From Bacilli bacterium (GTDB taxonomy: Bacteria > Bacillota_I > Bacilli_A > RF39 > UBA660): a DNA stretch of 49,101 nucleotides. The stretch covers positions 1 through 49,101 of the forward strand of contig JAFRIS010000006.1 of assembly GCA_017432665.1 (NCBI GenBank), written 5' to 3'. Both the position numbers and the translations under genes were made by a program. Each line of letters opens with the position of its first letter. Within the stretch, counting starts at the first letter, position 1. Positions 15,272 through 24,338 of the stretch are shown piece by piece. The notes under the pieces were generated by a model. That model did not search any database. It was not told the DNA's origin and worked only from the letters and a program-made list of their open reading frames with translations.

Positions 15272-16183
15272 ATGTACGATATTATAATTATAGGTGCTGG
15301 GCCTGCAGGATTAACTTCTGCTATTTATGCTAGAAGAGCTTCTAAAAAAGTATTAGTATTAGAAGCTAAGACTTATGGTGGCCAAATTATTAATACACTT
15401 GATATTGAAAATTATCCTGCAGAAGAACATATTTCAGGATTTGATTTTGCTACTAAAATATATAATCAAGCTAAGAGTTTAGGAGCAGAAATATTCTTTG
15501 AAAAGGTTGTTAATATTAATGATTTAGGTAAAGAAAAAGAAGTAGAAACAACAAAGAATAAATATAAAGCAAAAGCAATTATTATCGCAACTGGTTCAGA
15601 AAATAGAAAACTAGGTTTAGATAATGAAGATAGTCTTGTAGGAAAAGGTATTTCTTATTGTGCAACATGTGATGGAGCTTTTTATAGAAAAAAGGTAGTT
15701 GCTGTTGTAGGTGGAGGAAATACCGCACTAGAAGATGCTTTATATCTTGCAGATATTGCTGAAAAAGTATACTTAATCCATAGAAGAGATGAGTTTAGAG
15801 GATCAGAATCTACTGTTAAACTTTTAAAAGAAAAAGACAATATCGAATTTATCTATAGTAGTAATGTTACTAAATTAATCGCTGAAGATAAATTAAAGAG
15901 TATTGAAGTAACTAATAAAGAAGGTTCAATTAGAAGCATTGAAGTAGATGGTCTATTTGTTGCTATAGGTAGAATTCCTGAGAATCAAAACTTTGCTAAA
16001 GTTATTAATTTAGATGATAGTGGGTATGCTATTGCTAGTGAGGATTGTCATACTAATACTTCAGGAATATTTGTTGCTGGCGATAATCGTGTTAAAGAAG
16101 TGAGACAATTAGTTACTGCTACTGGTGATGGCGCAGTTGCCGCAACAGCTGCTATTAAATATATAAATGAAATGAGCAAATAA
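15272..16183 (+). CDS. trxB: Thioredoxin-disulfide reductase
   Basis: This 303-residue flavoprotein shows an FAD-binding 'IIIGAGPAGLTSAIYA' at the N-terminus, the redox-active pair Cys130-Ala-Thr-Cys133 (SYCATCDGAFY), the NADPH-binding 'VAVVGGGNTALEDAL', and the C-terminal FAD motif 'GIFVAGDNR'. Its length is typical of low-molecular-weight TrxR. The spacing of one base from trxA indicates one transcript. It regenerates reduced thioredoxin, completing the peroxide-defence operon gpx-ohrR-trxA-trxB. Confidence 0.95.
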   Translation: MYDIIIIGAGPAGLTSAIYARRASKKVLVLEAKTYGGQIINTLDIENYPAEEHISGFDFATKIYNQAKSLGAEIFFEKVVNINDLGKEKEVETTKNKYKAKAIIIATGSENRKLGLDNEDSLVGKGISYCATCDGAFYRKKVVAVVGGGNTALEDALYLADIAEKVYLIHRRDEFRGSESTVKLLKEKDNIEFIYSSNVTKLIAEDKLKSIEVTNKEGSIRSIEVDGLFVAIGRIPENQNFAKVINLDDSGYAIASEDCHTNTSGIFVAGDNRVKEVRQLVTATGDGAVAATAAIKYINEMSK

Positions 16184-16224
16184 ATTGAAAAGAGAAGTTA
16201 GCTATTGCTATAGAACTTATAAAT

Positions 16225-16249
16225 AAAGTTGGGAAAACCAACTTTTTTT
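16225..16249 (+). terminator. Terminator of the peroxide-defence operon
   Basis: AAAGTTGG (16225-16232), loop GAAAA, CCAACTTT (16238-16245), then T residues. The next promoter's TATAAT follows a few bases later. Confidence 0.85.
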
Positions 16250-16281
16250 GTAGTATAATAATAATGAAAGAATGTGATAAT

Positions 16282-16854
16282 ATGGACATATATATTACTA
16301 TTAACGAAGATAAAGAACCGTATATAAAAGATATTACTGATGATAAAATAATTAATCTTACAGGAGAATCAGGTAGTGGAAAATCATATTATGCCGATCA
16401 ATATCTAAATGATGATAATTATATAGTTATTGATACTGATATAGTTTTTAGTGATGAACCATCTGACAATAAAGAAAGCGTAGAATTAAGAAAAGTATTT
16501 GAAGGAGTACCTAAAGATTATACAATAACTAACTTTGATGATTTTTATATAAAATTATTAGAATATTTTAAAGATAGTGATAAGACAATTGTGATTGATT
16601 CAGCTCAATATCGTAATATTAAAGATTATAGTCTTTTAAAGGGAAAAATAATTGTTGTGAGAACTTGTATCAATACTTGTTATAAAAGATGTATTGAGAG
16701 ATGGAAAAGTATTAATAAAGGCTATGCTGAAGAGAAGTTAGAAAAATATTCTAATAGAAAATTAGGAATGTATGAATGGTATAAAGGAATAAATAGATTT
16801 TTAGAAGAAGTAGATAAGATTAGGAGAGATGATTATGGGCAAAAAAGTATCTAA
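16282..16854 (+). CDS. P-loop nucleoside/nucleotide kinase-like ATPase
   Basis: The protein has 190 residues from ATG 16282. An earlier ATG at 16264 sits almost at the expected transcription start of the TATAAT near 16255-16260 and lacks a ribosome site. The Walker A motif is 'GESGSGKSYYADQYL' (near residues 25-32). An Asp-rich strand, 'YIVIDTDIVF', and a second acidic strand, 'KTIVIDSAQYRNI', follow, and an Arg-rich lid-like region ('CYKRCIERWKS') comes later. This resembles AAA_33/adenylate-kinase-like small kinases. The substrate is unknown. It overlaps the start of the metal-transporter gene by 20 bases. Confidence 0.75.
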   Translation: MDIYITINEDKEPYIKDITDDKIINLTGESGSGKSYYADQYLNDDNYIVIDTDIVFSDEPSDNKESVELRKVFEGVPKDYTITNFDDFYIKLLEYFKDSDKTIVIDSAQYRNIKDYSLLKGKIIVVRTCINTCYKRCIERWKSINKGYAEEKLEKYSNRKLGMYEWYKGINRFLEEVDKIRRDDYGQKSI

Positions 16855-17740
16855 AGCAGTAGAAAAGAATATTTTAATTGCATTTATTTTAAATATATCT
16901 TTTTCTTTATTTGAACTTATTGGAGGTATAATTACTAATTCATATGCTATTTTATCTGATTCAGTACATGATTTAGGAGATGCTATTTCAATAGGAATAT
17001 CTTATTTTATGGAGAGAAAGAGTAAAAAACATGCAGACAAGAAATATACTTATGGATATATTAGATATTCAGTATTAGGTGGAGTTATTACTACTACTAT
17101 TTTATTAGTTGGCTCTATACTAATTATTATTGGTGCAGTAGGTAGGTTATTTAACCCTGTAGAAGTTAATTATAGTGGTATGCTAATATTTGCTATTTTT
17201 GGAGTGTTCTTAAACTTTATCGCAGCTTATGTTACTAGAGAAGGAGATTCAATCAATCAAAAAGCAGTTAATCTTCATATGTTAGAAGATGTCTTAGGTT
17301 GGGTAGTAGTATTAGTAGGTGCTATTGTTATGAAGTTTACTGATATTAGAATTTTAGATCCAATTATGAGTATTGGTATTGCTATATTTATCTTGGTTCA
17401 TTCTTTAAAGAACTTAAAACAAGTAGTAGATATTTTCTTGGCTAAAACTCCTGATAATGTTGATATTGATGAATTAAAAGAACATTTATTAAAGATAAAA
17501 GATGTTGATGATATTCACCATATTCATGTATGGAGCATTGATGGTTATAATAATTATGCTACTATGCATGTTGTTACTAAGAGTAAGAATGTTGCTAGTA
17601 TAAAGAAAAAAATAAGAGAAGAACTAGAAGAACATAATATTTGTCACGCTATATTAGAAACTGAAGATGAAGCGTGTGATGATACTGAATGTAATGTTGA
17701 ATTACATGAAGAAGACCATCATCATCACCATCATCATTAG
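16835..17740 (+). CDS. Cation diffusion facilitator (CDF) metal exporter
   Basis: This is a 301-residue divalent metal/proton antiporter. The start at ATG 16835 is eight bases from GGAG (16823-16826). The ATG at 16829 is too close. Six membrane helices are visible. The metal-site motifs are 'LSDSVHDLGDAISIG' in helix 2 and 'HMLEDVLGW' in helix 5, giving an HxxxD-type site typical of zinc/iron transporters. The cytoplasmic domain contains 'DIHHIHVWSIDG'. The protein ends in seven consecutive His residues after HEED, which could bind Zn or Ni. It is translationally coupled to the kinase gene upstream. Confidence 0.93.
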   Translation: MGKKVSKAVEKNILIAFILNISFSLFELIGGIITNSYAILSDSVHDLGDAISIGISYFMERKSKKHADKKYTYGYIRYSVLGGVITTTILLVGSILIIIGAVGRLFNPVEVNYSGMLIFAIFGVFLNFIAAYVTREGDSINQKAVNLHMLEDVLGWVVVLVGAIVMKFTDIRILDPIMSIGIAIFILVHSLKNLKQVVDIFLAKTPDNVDIDELKEHLLKIKDVDDIHHIHVWSIDGYNNYATMHVVTKSKNVASIKKKIREELEEHNICHAILETEDEACDDTECNVELHEEDHHHHHHH

Positions 17741-17748
17741 GAGGCTAT

Positions 17749-18510
17749 ATGATAGAGATAAAGAAAGTATCTAAACAATTTGAAAAGAATGTCGGTAGGA
17801 AAAAAACAGTTAAGTTTTATGCCGATAAAGATATTTCATTTGAAGTAAAAGATGGAGAAATATTAGGTTTATTAGGACCTAATGGCGCAGGAAAAACAAC
17901 TTTACTTAGAATAATTGCTGGAATTATGAAGCCTACATCTGGGGAAGTGATTATTGATGATAAAGACTTAAATAAAAATGAAATTGAAATAAAGAAAAAT
18001 ATGGCTTTCTTATCAGGTAATACTAAGTTATATAAAGATATCTCATGTGTAGAATTATTAAAGATGTGTGCTGATTACTATGATATGGATAAAAAACTAG
18101 CTGATAGGAGAATTAAAGAAGTAGTTAAAAGATTTGATATGGAAAGTTTTAAAGATCAAAGAATAGGTAGTTTATCTACAGGACAAACTCAAAGAGTTGG
18201 TGTATCTAGATGTGTTGTTCATGATCCACATTATTATATCTTAGATGAAGCTACTTCAGGATTAGATATTATTTCTAGTCAAGTTATTCTAGATTTTATT
18301 AAAGAAGAGAGAGATAAAGGTAAATGTATAATTTACTCTACTCATTATATGGAAGAAGCAGAAAACATTTGTGATCGAGTAGTATTAATCAATAAAGGTA
18401 AAATTATTGCGACAGGTACTCCAAAAGAAATAGAAAAAGAGACTAATACTACAAATATAAGAGATGCATTCTTTAAATTGATTGGAGGTAATTATAATGA
18501 AATGGAATAA
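17749..18510 (+). CDS. ABC transporter ATP-binding protein (NatA-like)
   Basis: The 253-residue ATPase has the Walker A 'GLLGPNGAGKTTLLRIIAG', the signature 'GSLSTGQTQRVGVSR' (an LSTGQ variant) and the Walker B 'YILDEATSGLD', followed by the switch His in 'YSTHYMEEAE'. The sequence resembles NatA, the ATPase of the Bacillus Na+ exporter NatAB, and other ABC-2 exporters. The GGAGGC ribosome site sits eight bases after the CDF stop. The following permease gene overlaps its 3' end, so the two form one exporter. Confidence 0.9.
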   Translation: MIEIKKVSKQFEKNVGRKKTVKFYADKDISFEVKDGEILGLLGPNGAGKTTLLRIIAGIMKPTSGEVIIDDKDLNKNEIEIKKNMAFLSGNTKLYKDISCVELLKMCADYYDMDKKLADRRIKEVVKRFDMESFKDQRIGSLSTGQTQRVGVSRCVVHDPHYYILDEATSGLDIISSQVILDFIKEERDKGKCIIYSTHYMEEAENICDRVVLINKGKIIATGTPKEIEKETNTTNIRDAFFKLIGGNYNEME

Positions 18511-19642
18511 TATAAGAATCACAATCTTTAAAGAATTAAGAGGAATTATTAGAGATAAGAAATCTCTTCAAAGATTATTACTTTTACCTATAATAATCCC
18601 AGCTATTATTATGCTATTTGGATTTTTATTTGATTATATGGAAAATTCAAAATATGTTATTGGAGTTAATTATGAATTAAGTACTGCTGAAAAAGCCATT
18701 GCCAAGGATTTAAAAAATATTGAATTTGCTACTTACAAGGACAAAAAGGAATTAGAGAGTAAATACGAATCTAGAGAAATAAATGGTTATATTATAAAAA
18801 GGGATAATGAATATACTATTTATACTGATCCTACTGTTAGTAGTGGAGAAATAGTTAATTCATATGCATATTCTTATTTAGAAAGTTATAGTCAAAGTTT
18901 AGCTACTGAATATTTAATACAAGAAAAAATAGATCCTAATAAAATATTTAATAATATTACAATTAAAGATAAATCATTAGTTAAAGAAGAAACCGATTCA
19001 ATGTTTACTATTTTATTAAGTCTAGTTATTACTTATGTTTTAATGATAGTAGTTTTAGCTTGTTCTGTAGTGGCTACTGATGCGACTAGTGGAGAAAAAG
19101 AAAGAGGTACATTAGAAACTATACTAACATTCCCAGTAAAAAGTGAAGAATTAGTGGCTGGCAAATATTTAGCAACTGCAATCCTTGGTTGTTTATCTGG
19201 AATATTATCATATATCTTAACAGTACCGTCTATTTACTTAGGAAAGAGTATGTTTAAAGCATTTGAAGATATAACTATAAATGTTAATTTAGAATCTACT
19301 TTATTAGTATTATTAGTAATAGTTGTTTCTGCTTTATTATCCGCAGGCGTATGTATTGCTTTAGCAGGTAAAGCTAAAACTTATAAAGAAGCACAATCTT
19401 CACTACAATTTATATCTTTCTTACCAATGATTCCCTACTTTATAAAAGTAATGGATGCGGATACATCTATGTTTAGTTTAGTACCTATTGCTAACTGTGG
19501 TATGGCTTTAAATGATATTACTATGAATAATATAAAATATAATGATTTAGCTATTATTATCATAAGTACAATAGTCTATATAATATTAATAATTATCTTT
19601 ATTTCTAAACAATATAAATCAGAGAAAACATTATTTTCATAA
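18497..19642 (+). CDS. ABC-2 permease (NatB-like)
   Basis: The protein has 381 residues starting at ATG 18497, eight bases after GGAGG. The architecture is that of NatB/ABC-2 permeases: a first membrane helix near residues 25-45, a large extracellular loop (about 50-170) and five further helices, with 'DATSGEKERGTLETILTFPV' in the conserved cytoplasmic loop that docks onto the ATPase. The family exports Na+, drugs or peptides, and the substrate here is not certain. It overlaps the ATPase gene by 14 bases and is followed by a terminator. Confidence 0.9.
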   Translation: MKWNNIRITIFKELRGIIRDKKSLQRLLLLPIIIPAIIMLFGFLFDYMENSKYVIGVNYELSTAEKAIAKDLKNIEFATYKDKKELESKYESREINGYIIKRDNEYTIYTDPTVSSGEIVNSYAYSYLESYSQSLATEYLIQEKIDPNKIFNNITIKDKSLVKEETDSMFTILLSLVITYVLMIVVLACSVVATDATSGEKERGTLETILTFPVKSEELVAGKYLATAILGCLSGILSYILTVPSIYLGKSMFKAFEDITINVNLESTLLVLLVIVVSALLSAGVCIALAGKAKTYKEAQSSLQFISFLPMIPYFIKVMDADTSMFSLVPIANCGMALNDITMNNIKYNDLAIIIISTIVYIILIIIFISKQYKSEKTLFS

Positions 19643-19656
19643 ATGAAATGGACTAA

Positions 19657-19689
19657 AAAGCAGGATACAACCTGCTTTTATGCTATAAT
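19657..19689 (+). terminator. Terminator with immediately adjacent promoter
   Basis: AAAGCAGG (19657-19664), loop ATACAA, CCTGCTTT (19671-19678) terminates the exporter operon. An extended -10 (TGC TATAAT, 19681-19689) for the cardiolipin synthase gene starts three bases later. Confidence 0.8.
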
Positions 19690-19708
19690 ATGAAAAAGGA
19701 GTGGTAGT

Positions 19709-21208
19709 ATGCTAACGGTAATTATTAGAGGGGCTATTGTATTAATAGGTTTAATATTACAAATTTTATTATTCTTATTCACTTATTTATACTTAGGAGA
19801 TCATATTACTTTAATAAATACTATTTATCAAATTGCTGGTTTTATAATAGCTTTGTATTTAATTAGAAATAGTAGAAGTTATTCTTATACTTTGCCATGG
19901 ATAGTAATTATTCTTTTATTCCCTTTGATTGGAACTTTGTTATATTTAATTATTGGTTATAATAAAAAAATGAGTAAGACACTTAAGAGTATTTTGAGAA
20001 GTGAAAGAAATAGTAAGAAATATTTAGTTCAAAATCCCACTATAAAAAAGGAAATAAGGAATAATAGTAGAATTAAATATATTACTGATTATACTAATTA
20101 TCCAGCTACTACTAATAATGATGTTAGTTATTATCCTCTTGGAGAAATAGCTTTCGAAGAAATGCTAAAAGAATTAAAAGATGCTGAAAAGTTTATTTTC
20201 TTTGAATACTTTATAATAGCTCCAGGAGTTATGTGGGATTCTATTCTAGAAGTCTTAAAAGAGAAAGTAAAACAGGGTGTTGAAGTTAGAGTTATGTATG
20301 ATGACTTAGGATGCTTCTCTAGTCTTAAGAGCTCTTATCCTAAAGAATTAGAAAAATATGGAATCAAATGCGTTGTTTTTAATAAACTAAGTCCATTATC
20401 TGGAATATTTATGAATAATAGAGATCATCGTAAGATACTTGTGATTGATGGAAAAGTAGCTTTCTCTGGAGGTATTAATATTGCTGATGAATATATTAAT
20501 GTGAAAAGTAAATATGGTCATTGGAAAGATAATGCGATTAAAGTATCTGGAGATGCTGTCTGGAATTTTACTGTTATGTTTTTAACTATTTGGAATGCTT
20601 TTAAAAGAAGTGATAGTGATTTTGAAAAATATAAACATAAATTTCCTAAGAATAAGGAACATAAAGGATATGCTATCCCTTATGGAGAAACGCCTTTAGA
20701 TGAAGAAGTAACTGGTCAAAATATTTATTTAAATATTATTAATCAAGCGAATGATTATATTTATATTTGTACTCCATATTTAATTATCGATACTGATATG
20801 ATTAATGCATTAACTTTAGCAGCCAAACGTGGAGTTGATGTCAGAATAATTATTCCTGGTATACCAGATAAGAAAATAGTTTATTCTTTATCAGAAAGTT
20901 ATATCGAACCACTAGTAAAATATGGTGTTAAAGTATACAGATATAAACCAGGATTTGTTCACGCAAAAATGTTCATTGCTGATGATAAGATGGCTACTGT
21001 TGGAACTATAAATTTAGATTATAGAAGTTTATACTTACACTTTGAATGTGGTTTATATATGGAAGATGTTAATTGTATTAAAGATATTAAAAAGGATATA
21101 TTAGATACTCTCGAGAAAAGTAAAGAAGTATCTAAAAAAGAAGCAAAACCACCCTTTTTAAAGGCAGTTAGACAAGCTTTATTAAGATTGGTCGCACCAT
21201 TAATGTAA
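19709..21208 (+). CDS. cls: Cardiolipin synthase (phospholipase D family)
   Basis: The 499-residue protein has two N-terminal membrane helices (about 5-30 and 36-55) plus a hydrophobic segment near 60-85 ('WIVIILLFPLIGTLLYLIIGY'), and two HKD motifs: His240/Lys242/Asp247 in 'HRKILVIDGKVAFSGGINIA' and His418/Lys420/Asp425 in 'HAKMFIADDKMATVGTINLD'. The length matches bacterial Cls (about 480-510). It condenses phosphatidylglycerol into cardiolipin in the membrane. It has its own promoter and a GGAG site, and the next small gene follows 12 bases later. Confidence 0.94.
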   Translation: MLTVIIRGAIVLIGLILQILLFLFTYLYLGDHITLINTIYQIAGFIIALYLIRNSRSYSYTLPWIVIILLFPLIGTLLYLIIGYNKKMSKTLKSILRSERNSKKYLVQNPTIKKEIRNNSRIKYITDYTNYPATTNNDVSYYPLGEIAFEEMLKELKDAEKFIFFEYFIIAPGVMWDSILEVLKEKVKQGVEVRVMYDDLGCFSSLKSSYPKELEKYGIKCVVFNKLSPLSGIFMNNRDHRKILVIDGKVAFSGGINIADEYINVKSKYGHWKDNAIKVSGDAVWNFTVMFLTIWNAFKRSDSDFEKYKHKFPKNKEHKGYAIPYGETPLDEEVTGQNIYLNIINQANDYIYICTPYLIIDTDMINALTLAAKRGVDVRIIIPGIPDKKIVYSLSESYIEPLVKYGVKVYRYKPGFVHAKMFIADDKMATVGTINLDYRSLYLHFECGLYMEDVNCIKDIKKDILDTLEKSKEVSKKEAKPPFLKAVRQALLRLVAPLM

Positions 21209-21220
21209 AAGGAGACTAGT

Positions 21221-21433
21221 ATGAAAAAAATTAAAAAAGGGAATAAAGAGCATCTAATAATTTTAATTGTTGCCATTTCTATAATGGGTATAATTCTATA
21301 TCCAATATTTGATTTAATACTTGCTAGATGCATTACAAATTCAAGCTTTGTATATTCAATTCATAGTCATATAATACAGCCAATAATTTTTGGATGTACT
21401 ACCGGTACAGTATTCTGGATAGCTGAAAAGTAA
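21221..21433 (+). CDS. Small two-helix membrane protein, unknown
   Basis: The 70-residue protein has a basic N-terminus (MKKIKKGNKEH) and two hydrophobic segments, about residues 10-30 (LIILIVAISIMGIILYPIF) and 48-66 (IIQPIIFGCTTGTVFWIA). An AGGAG site seven bases upstream supports the start. It sits 12 bases after cls and is probably co-transcribed with it. Its stop codon lies within the following terminator. No family is recognised. Confidence 0.65.
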   Translation: MKKIKKGNKEHLIILIVAISIMGIILYPIFDLILARCITNSSFVYSIHSHIIQPIIFGCTTGTVFWIAEK

Positions 21434-21470
21434 TATCAAAAAATGATATTACTTTTTTTTATGATATAAT
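21427..21470 (+). terminator. Strong terminator followed by promoter
   Basis: A 12-bp stem, AAAGTAATATCA (21427-21438) with TGATATTACTTT (21444-21455), is followed by T residues. An extended -10 (TGA TATAAT, 21462-21470) for the methyltransferase gene directly follows. Confidence 0.85.
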
Positions 21471-21485
21471 GAAATTGGTGATATT

Positions 21486-22268
21486 ATGAACGAAAGAAAT
21501 GAAATACTAAATAAGTACTATAATGAAAAGTGTGATGAAGATAGTCGTTTAATTAAAAATCAAACTCATAAATTAGAATTCATTGTAACTACTACATATA
21601 TTGATAAATATTTAAAGTCAGGTGATAAAATACTTGAAATAGGTGCTGGTACTGGTAGATATTCTATACACTATGCTAATTTAGGTTACGATGTCACAGC
21701 TATTGAATATGTAGAACATAACTTGAACATTTTAAAAAGCAAAATCACTAATAATATGAAAATAGTTGCTGAACAAGGAGATGCAGTAGACCTATCTAGA
21801 TTTGCTGATGATACTTTTGATGTTACTTTAGTCTTAGGACCTTTATATCACTTATATGAAGATAAGGACATTAATCAAGCAATTAGAGAGGCAATTAGGG
21901 TAACAAAAAAAGATGGTATTATCATGATTGCTTATATTACTAGTGATGGAGTCTTTGCTGATTGGGGAGTAGATCACTTATTGAATGGAGAACCTGATTT
22001 TGATGAGAATTTTAAATTAAATAGATTCCCAGAAGGAATATTTGCTCCATTTTATGTTTCTGAATTTAAAGATATTATGAGTAAATATGATATTACTCTA
22101 TTACACAATATTGCTGTAGATGGAATTACTAATCTTATTGAGGATAAAATTAATAACTTAAGTGAAGAAGAATTTAATGTTTGGGTAAAATATCAATTAT
22201 CTACTTGTGAAAGAGAAGATTTACAAGGATATAGTTGTCATATGTTATATATTTGTAGGAAGAATTAA
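21486..22268 (+). CDS. Class I SAM-dependent methyltransferase
   Basis: The 260-residue protein has motif I 'KILEIGAGTGRYSIHYANLG' at about residues 48-67 and the acidic end of strand 2 ('VTAIEYVEHN'). Then come 'GDAVDLSRFADDTFDVTLVLGPLYHL' in shortened form as motifs II/III, and 'IREAIRVTKKDGIIMIAYI'. This is the Methyltransf_11/25 group, which methylates small molecules or modifies tRNA or lipids. The substrate cannot be assigned. A GGTGATATT start signal precedes the ATG. It stands alone between two terminators. Confidence 0.85.
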   Translation: MNERNEILNKYYNEKCDEDSRLIKNQTHKLEFIVTTTYIDKYLKSGDKILEIGAGTGRYSIHYANLGYDVTAIEYVEHNLNILKSKITNNMKIVAEQGDAVDLSRFADDTFDVTLVLGPLYHLYEDKDINQAIREAIRVTKKDGIIMIAYITSDGVFADWGVDHLLNGEPDFDENFKLNRFPEGIFAPFYVSEFKDIMSKYDITLLHNIAVDGITNLIEDKINNLSEEEFNVWVKYQLSTCEREDLQGYSCHMLYICRKN

Positions 22269-22281
22269 TTCTTCCTTTTTT
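22258..22281 (+). terminator. Terminator after the methyltransferase gene
   Basis: GGAAGAATTAATTCTTCC (22258-22275), a perfect 9-bp palindrome, then six T residues. The stop codon lies inside. Confidence 0.8.
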
Positions 22282-22361
22282 ATGTAAATTAACACTTTAA
22301 ATTACTTAAAATGTATTTATATATTGTCATAAATAGAGTAAAATATAATATAGGTGATTAT

Positions 22362-23454
22362 ATGGATATCAAGGAGATTGAAAAGATTTTAGATAATAAT
22401 TTAGAAATAGTTAATAATTTATGGAGGTCACTTTGACATCCCTAGTAAGAAACAAGAAGTAGATAGACTGCAAAAAGAAACAGAAAATGTTAACTTTTGG
22501 AATGATCGTCTACATGCCGAAGAAATTATTAAGAAACTAAATGATTTAAAAGAAGAAATTAATAGGATAGAACTACTTCAAGAAGAAATTAAAACTACTA
22601 AAGAATTATTAGAATTAGTACCTGAAGATGAATCTTTACTAGAAGAACTTACATCAACTACTGAAAGTATTAATGAACGAGTAGAAAAGTTAAATCTATT
22701 AATTATGTTAAATGGACCATATGATAAAAATGATTGTATCTTAGAAATACATCCTGGGGCTGGTGGTACTGAATCATGTGATTGGGCTAATATGCTTTAT
22801 AGAATGTATACTAGATGGTGTGAAAAAAAGAATTATAAAGTAGAAATTCTTGACTATCAAGATGGTGAAGAAGCTGGAATTAAAAGTGTTTCTTTGCTTG
22901 TCAAAGGTAAGAATGCATATGGTTATCTGAAGAATGAGAAAGGTGTTCATCGTTTAGTAAGACTATCACCATTCGATTCTAATAATAGGAGACATACATC
23001 ATTTGCTTCAGTAGAAGTAACACCTGAAATAGAACAAGATACTAATATTGAAATTGATGAAAAAGATTTAAAGATAGATGTTTATCGTTCTACTGGAGCA
23101 GGAGGACAAGGAGTAAACACTACTGATTCAGCCGTGAGAATTACACATTTACCTACTAAAATAGTAGTAACTTGTCAAAATGAACGTAGTCAAATTCAAA
23201 ATAAAGAGCAAGCATTAAAAATATTGAAAAACAAATTACTAATGAGAAAAATAGAAGAAAATGAACAAGAAATGAATAAGATAAAAGGGGATCAAATGAA
23301 TATTGACTTTGGTTCTCAAATAAGAAGCTATGTCATGCATCCATATTCTATGGTTAAAGATCATCGTACTAATGTTGAGACTAGTAATGTAGATAAAGTA
23401 ATGGATGGGGATATAGATATATTTATTGAAAGTAATCTAAAGAAAGGGCTATAA
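22362..23454 (+). CDS. prfB: Peptide chain release factor 2, with programmed +1 frameshift
   Basis: RF2 recognises UAA and UGA. The gene starts at ATG 22362 (GGTGATT upstream). It reads 24 codons to an in-frame TGA at 22434-22436, then continues in the +1 frame from GAC at 22435, giving about 363 residues, the usual RF2 length. The body has the peptidyl-hydrolysis motif GGQ in 'STGAGGQGVNTTDSA' and the family segments 'IEIHPGAGGTESCDWA' and 'KGVHRLVRLSPFD'. The presence of RF2 shows that TGA is a stop codon in this genome. A TATAAT lies at 22344-22349. YitT-family genes follow immediately. Confidence 0.95.
22423..22437 (+). promoter_or_regulatory. prfB programmed frameshift site
   Basis: GGAGGT (22423-22428), an internal Shine-Dalgarno-like element, is followed two bases later by CTT TGA C (22431-22437). 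This is the conserved RF2 autoregulatory signal: low RF2 leads to slippage of the CTT codon onto TTT and continued translation. Confidence 0.93.
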
Positions 23455-23455
23455 T

Positions 23456-24337
23456 ATGAATGTTTTTTCTAAGAACAAATATTTAAAAATAGCAGAGCTA
23501 ATTGATAAAAAAGCCTATGGTAAAAGAGTTCTTGAATTCTTAATAGGTTGTTTAACTGTGTCATTGGCTTATAATATTTTTATTGCGCCTAATCATCTAG
23601 TTCCTGGAGGAGTAGGTGGTATTGCAGTTATTTTAGATAATTTGTTTGGAATTAATAATTCAACAGTAATTGTTATAGCTAATATATTCTTATTGATAGC
23701 TAGTTTAATCTTACTAGATAAAGAAAAAACTAGAGCTAGTTTACTTGGTACTATGATGTTTCCAATCTTTGTAACTTTAACAGAAGATATTAATGTTTGG
23801 TTACAAATAGATACATCTCATATGCTTCTATCGGCATTGTTTGGTGGAATCCTTTATGGTTTGGGTGCCGGAATTGTCTTTAGAGCAGGCTTTACTATGG
23901 GTGGTACTGATATTATTAATCAAATACTTTCTAAGTATTTAAAACAAAGCATTGGTACTAGTATGTTGATGAGTGACGGTTTAATAGTTTTATCATCAGG
24001 TATCTTCTTTGGAATGAATAGTATGTTATATTCAATCATTATATTGTATTGTATAAGTTTAATGGCTGATAGAGTAATTTTAGGTATTTCAGATAGTAAA
24101 GCGTTCTTCATTATTACTGATAAGGAAGAAGAGGTAAGAGAATATGTTCTTCAGACCTTAGGTCATGGAGTTACTGTGTTTAAAGCTAAGGGTGGTTATA
24201 AAAGACAAAAAGAAAATTTACTTATGGCAGTTATTCCAACGAGTGAGTATTATCAACTGACCGAAGGTATTAAAATGATTGATAAAGATGCATTTTATAT
24301 AATAACTGATACATATCAAGTATTTGGAGGTGAGTAA
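23456..24337 (+). CDS. YitT-family membrane protein (first copy)
   Basis: The 293-residue protein has five to six membrane helices between about residues 22 and 200. They include the family signatures 'NHLVPGGVGGIAVILDNLF' and 'FRAGFTMGGTDIINQILSKY'. A C-terminal cytoplasmic DUF2179 domain (about 210-290) contains 'GHGVTVFKAKGGY' and 'MIDKDAFYIITDTYQVFGG'. The biochemical function of this family is unknown. It starts one base after the prfB stop and is coupled to a paralogue directly downstream. Confidence 0.9.
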   Translation: MNVFSKNKYLKIAELIDKKAYGKRVLEFLIGCLTVSLAYNIFIAPNHLVPGGVGGIAVILDNLFGINNSTVIVIANIFLLIASLILLDKEKTRASLLGTMMFPIFVTLTEDINVWLQIDTSHMLLSALFGGILYGLGAGIVFRAGFTMGGTDIINQILSKYLKQSIGTSMLMSDGLIVLSSGIFFGMNSMLYSIIILYCISLMADRVILGISDSKAFFIITDKEEEVREYVLQTLGHGVTVFKAKGGYKRQKENLLMAVIPTSEYYQLTEGIKMIDKDAFYIITDTYQVFGGE

Positions 24338-24338
24338 G

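Noticed and set aside
22434-22436. TGA read as Trp (Mycoplasma-type genetic code)
   Set aside because: This TGA is the classic RF2 frameshift stop. Several other genes end in TGA or are closed by it, and Trp is encoded by TGG throughout.
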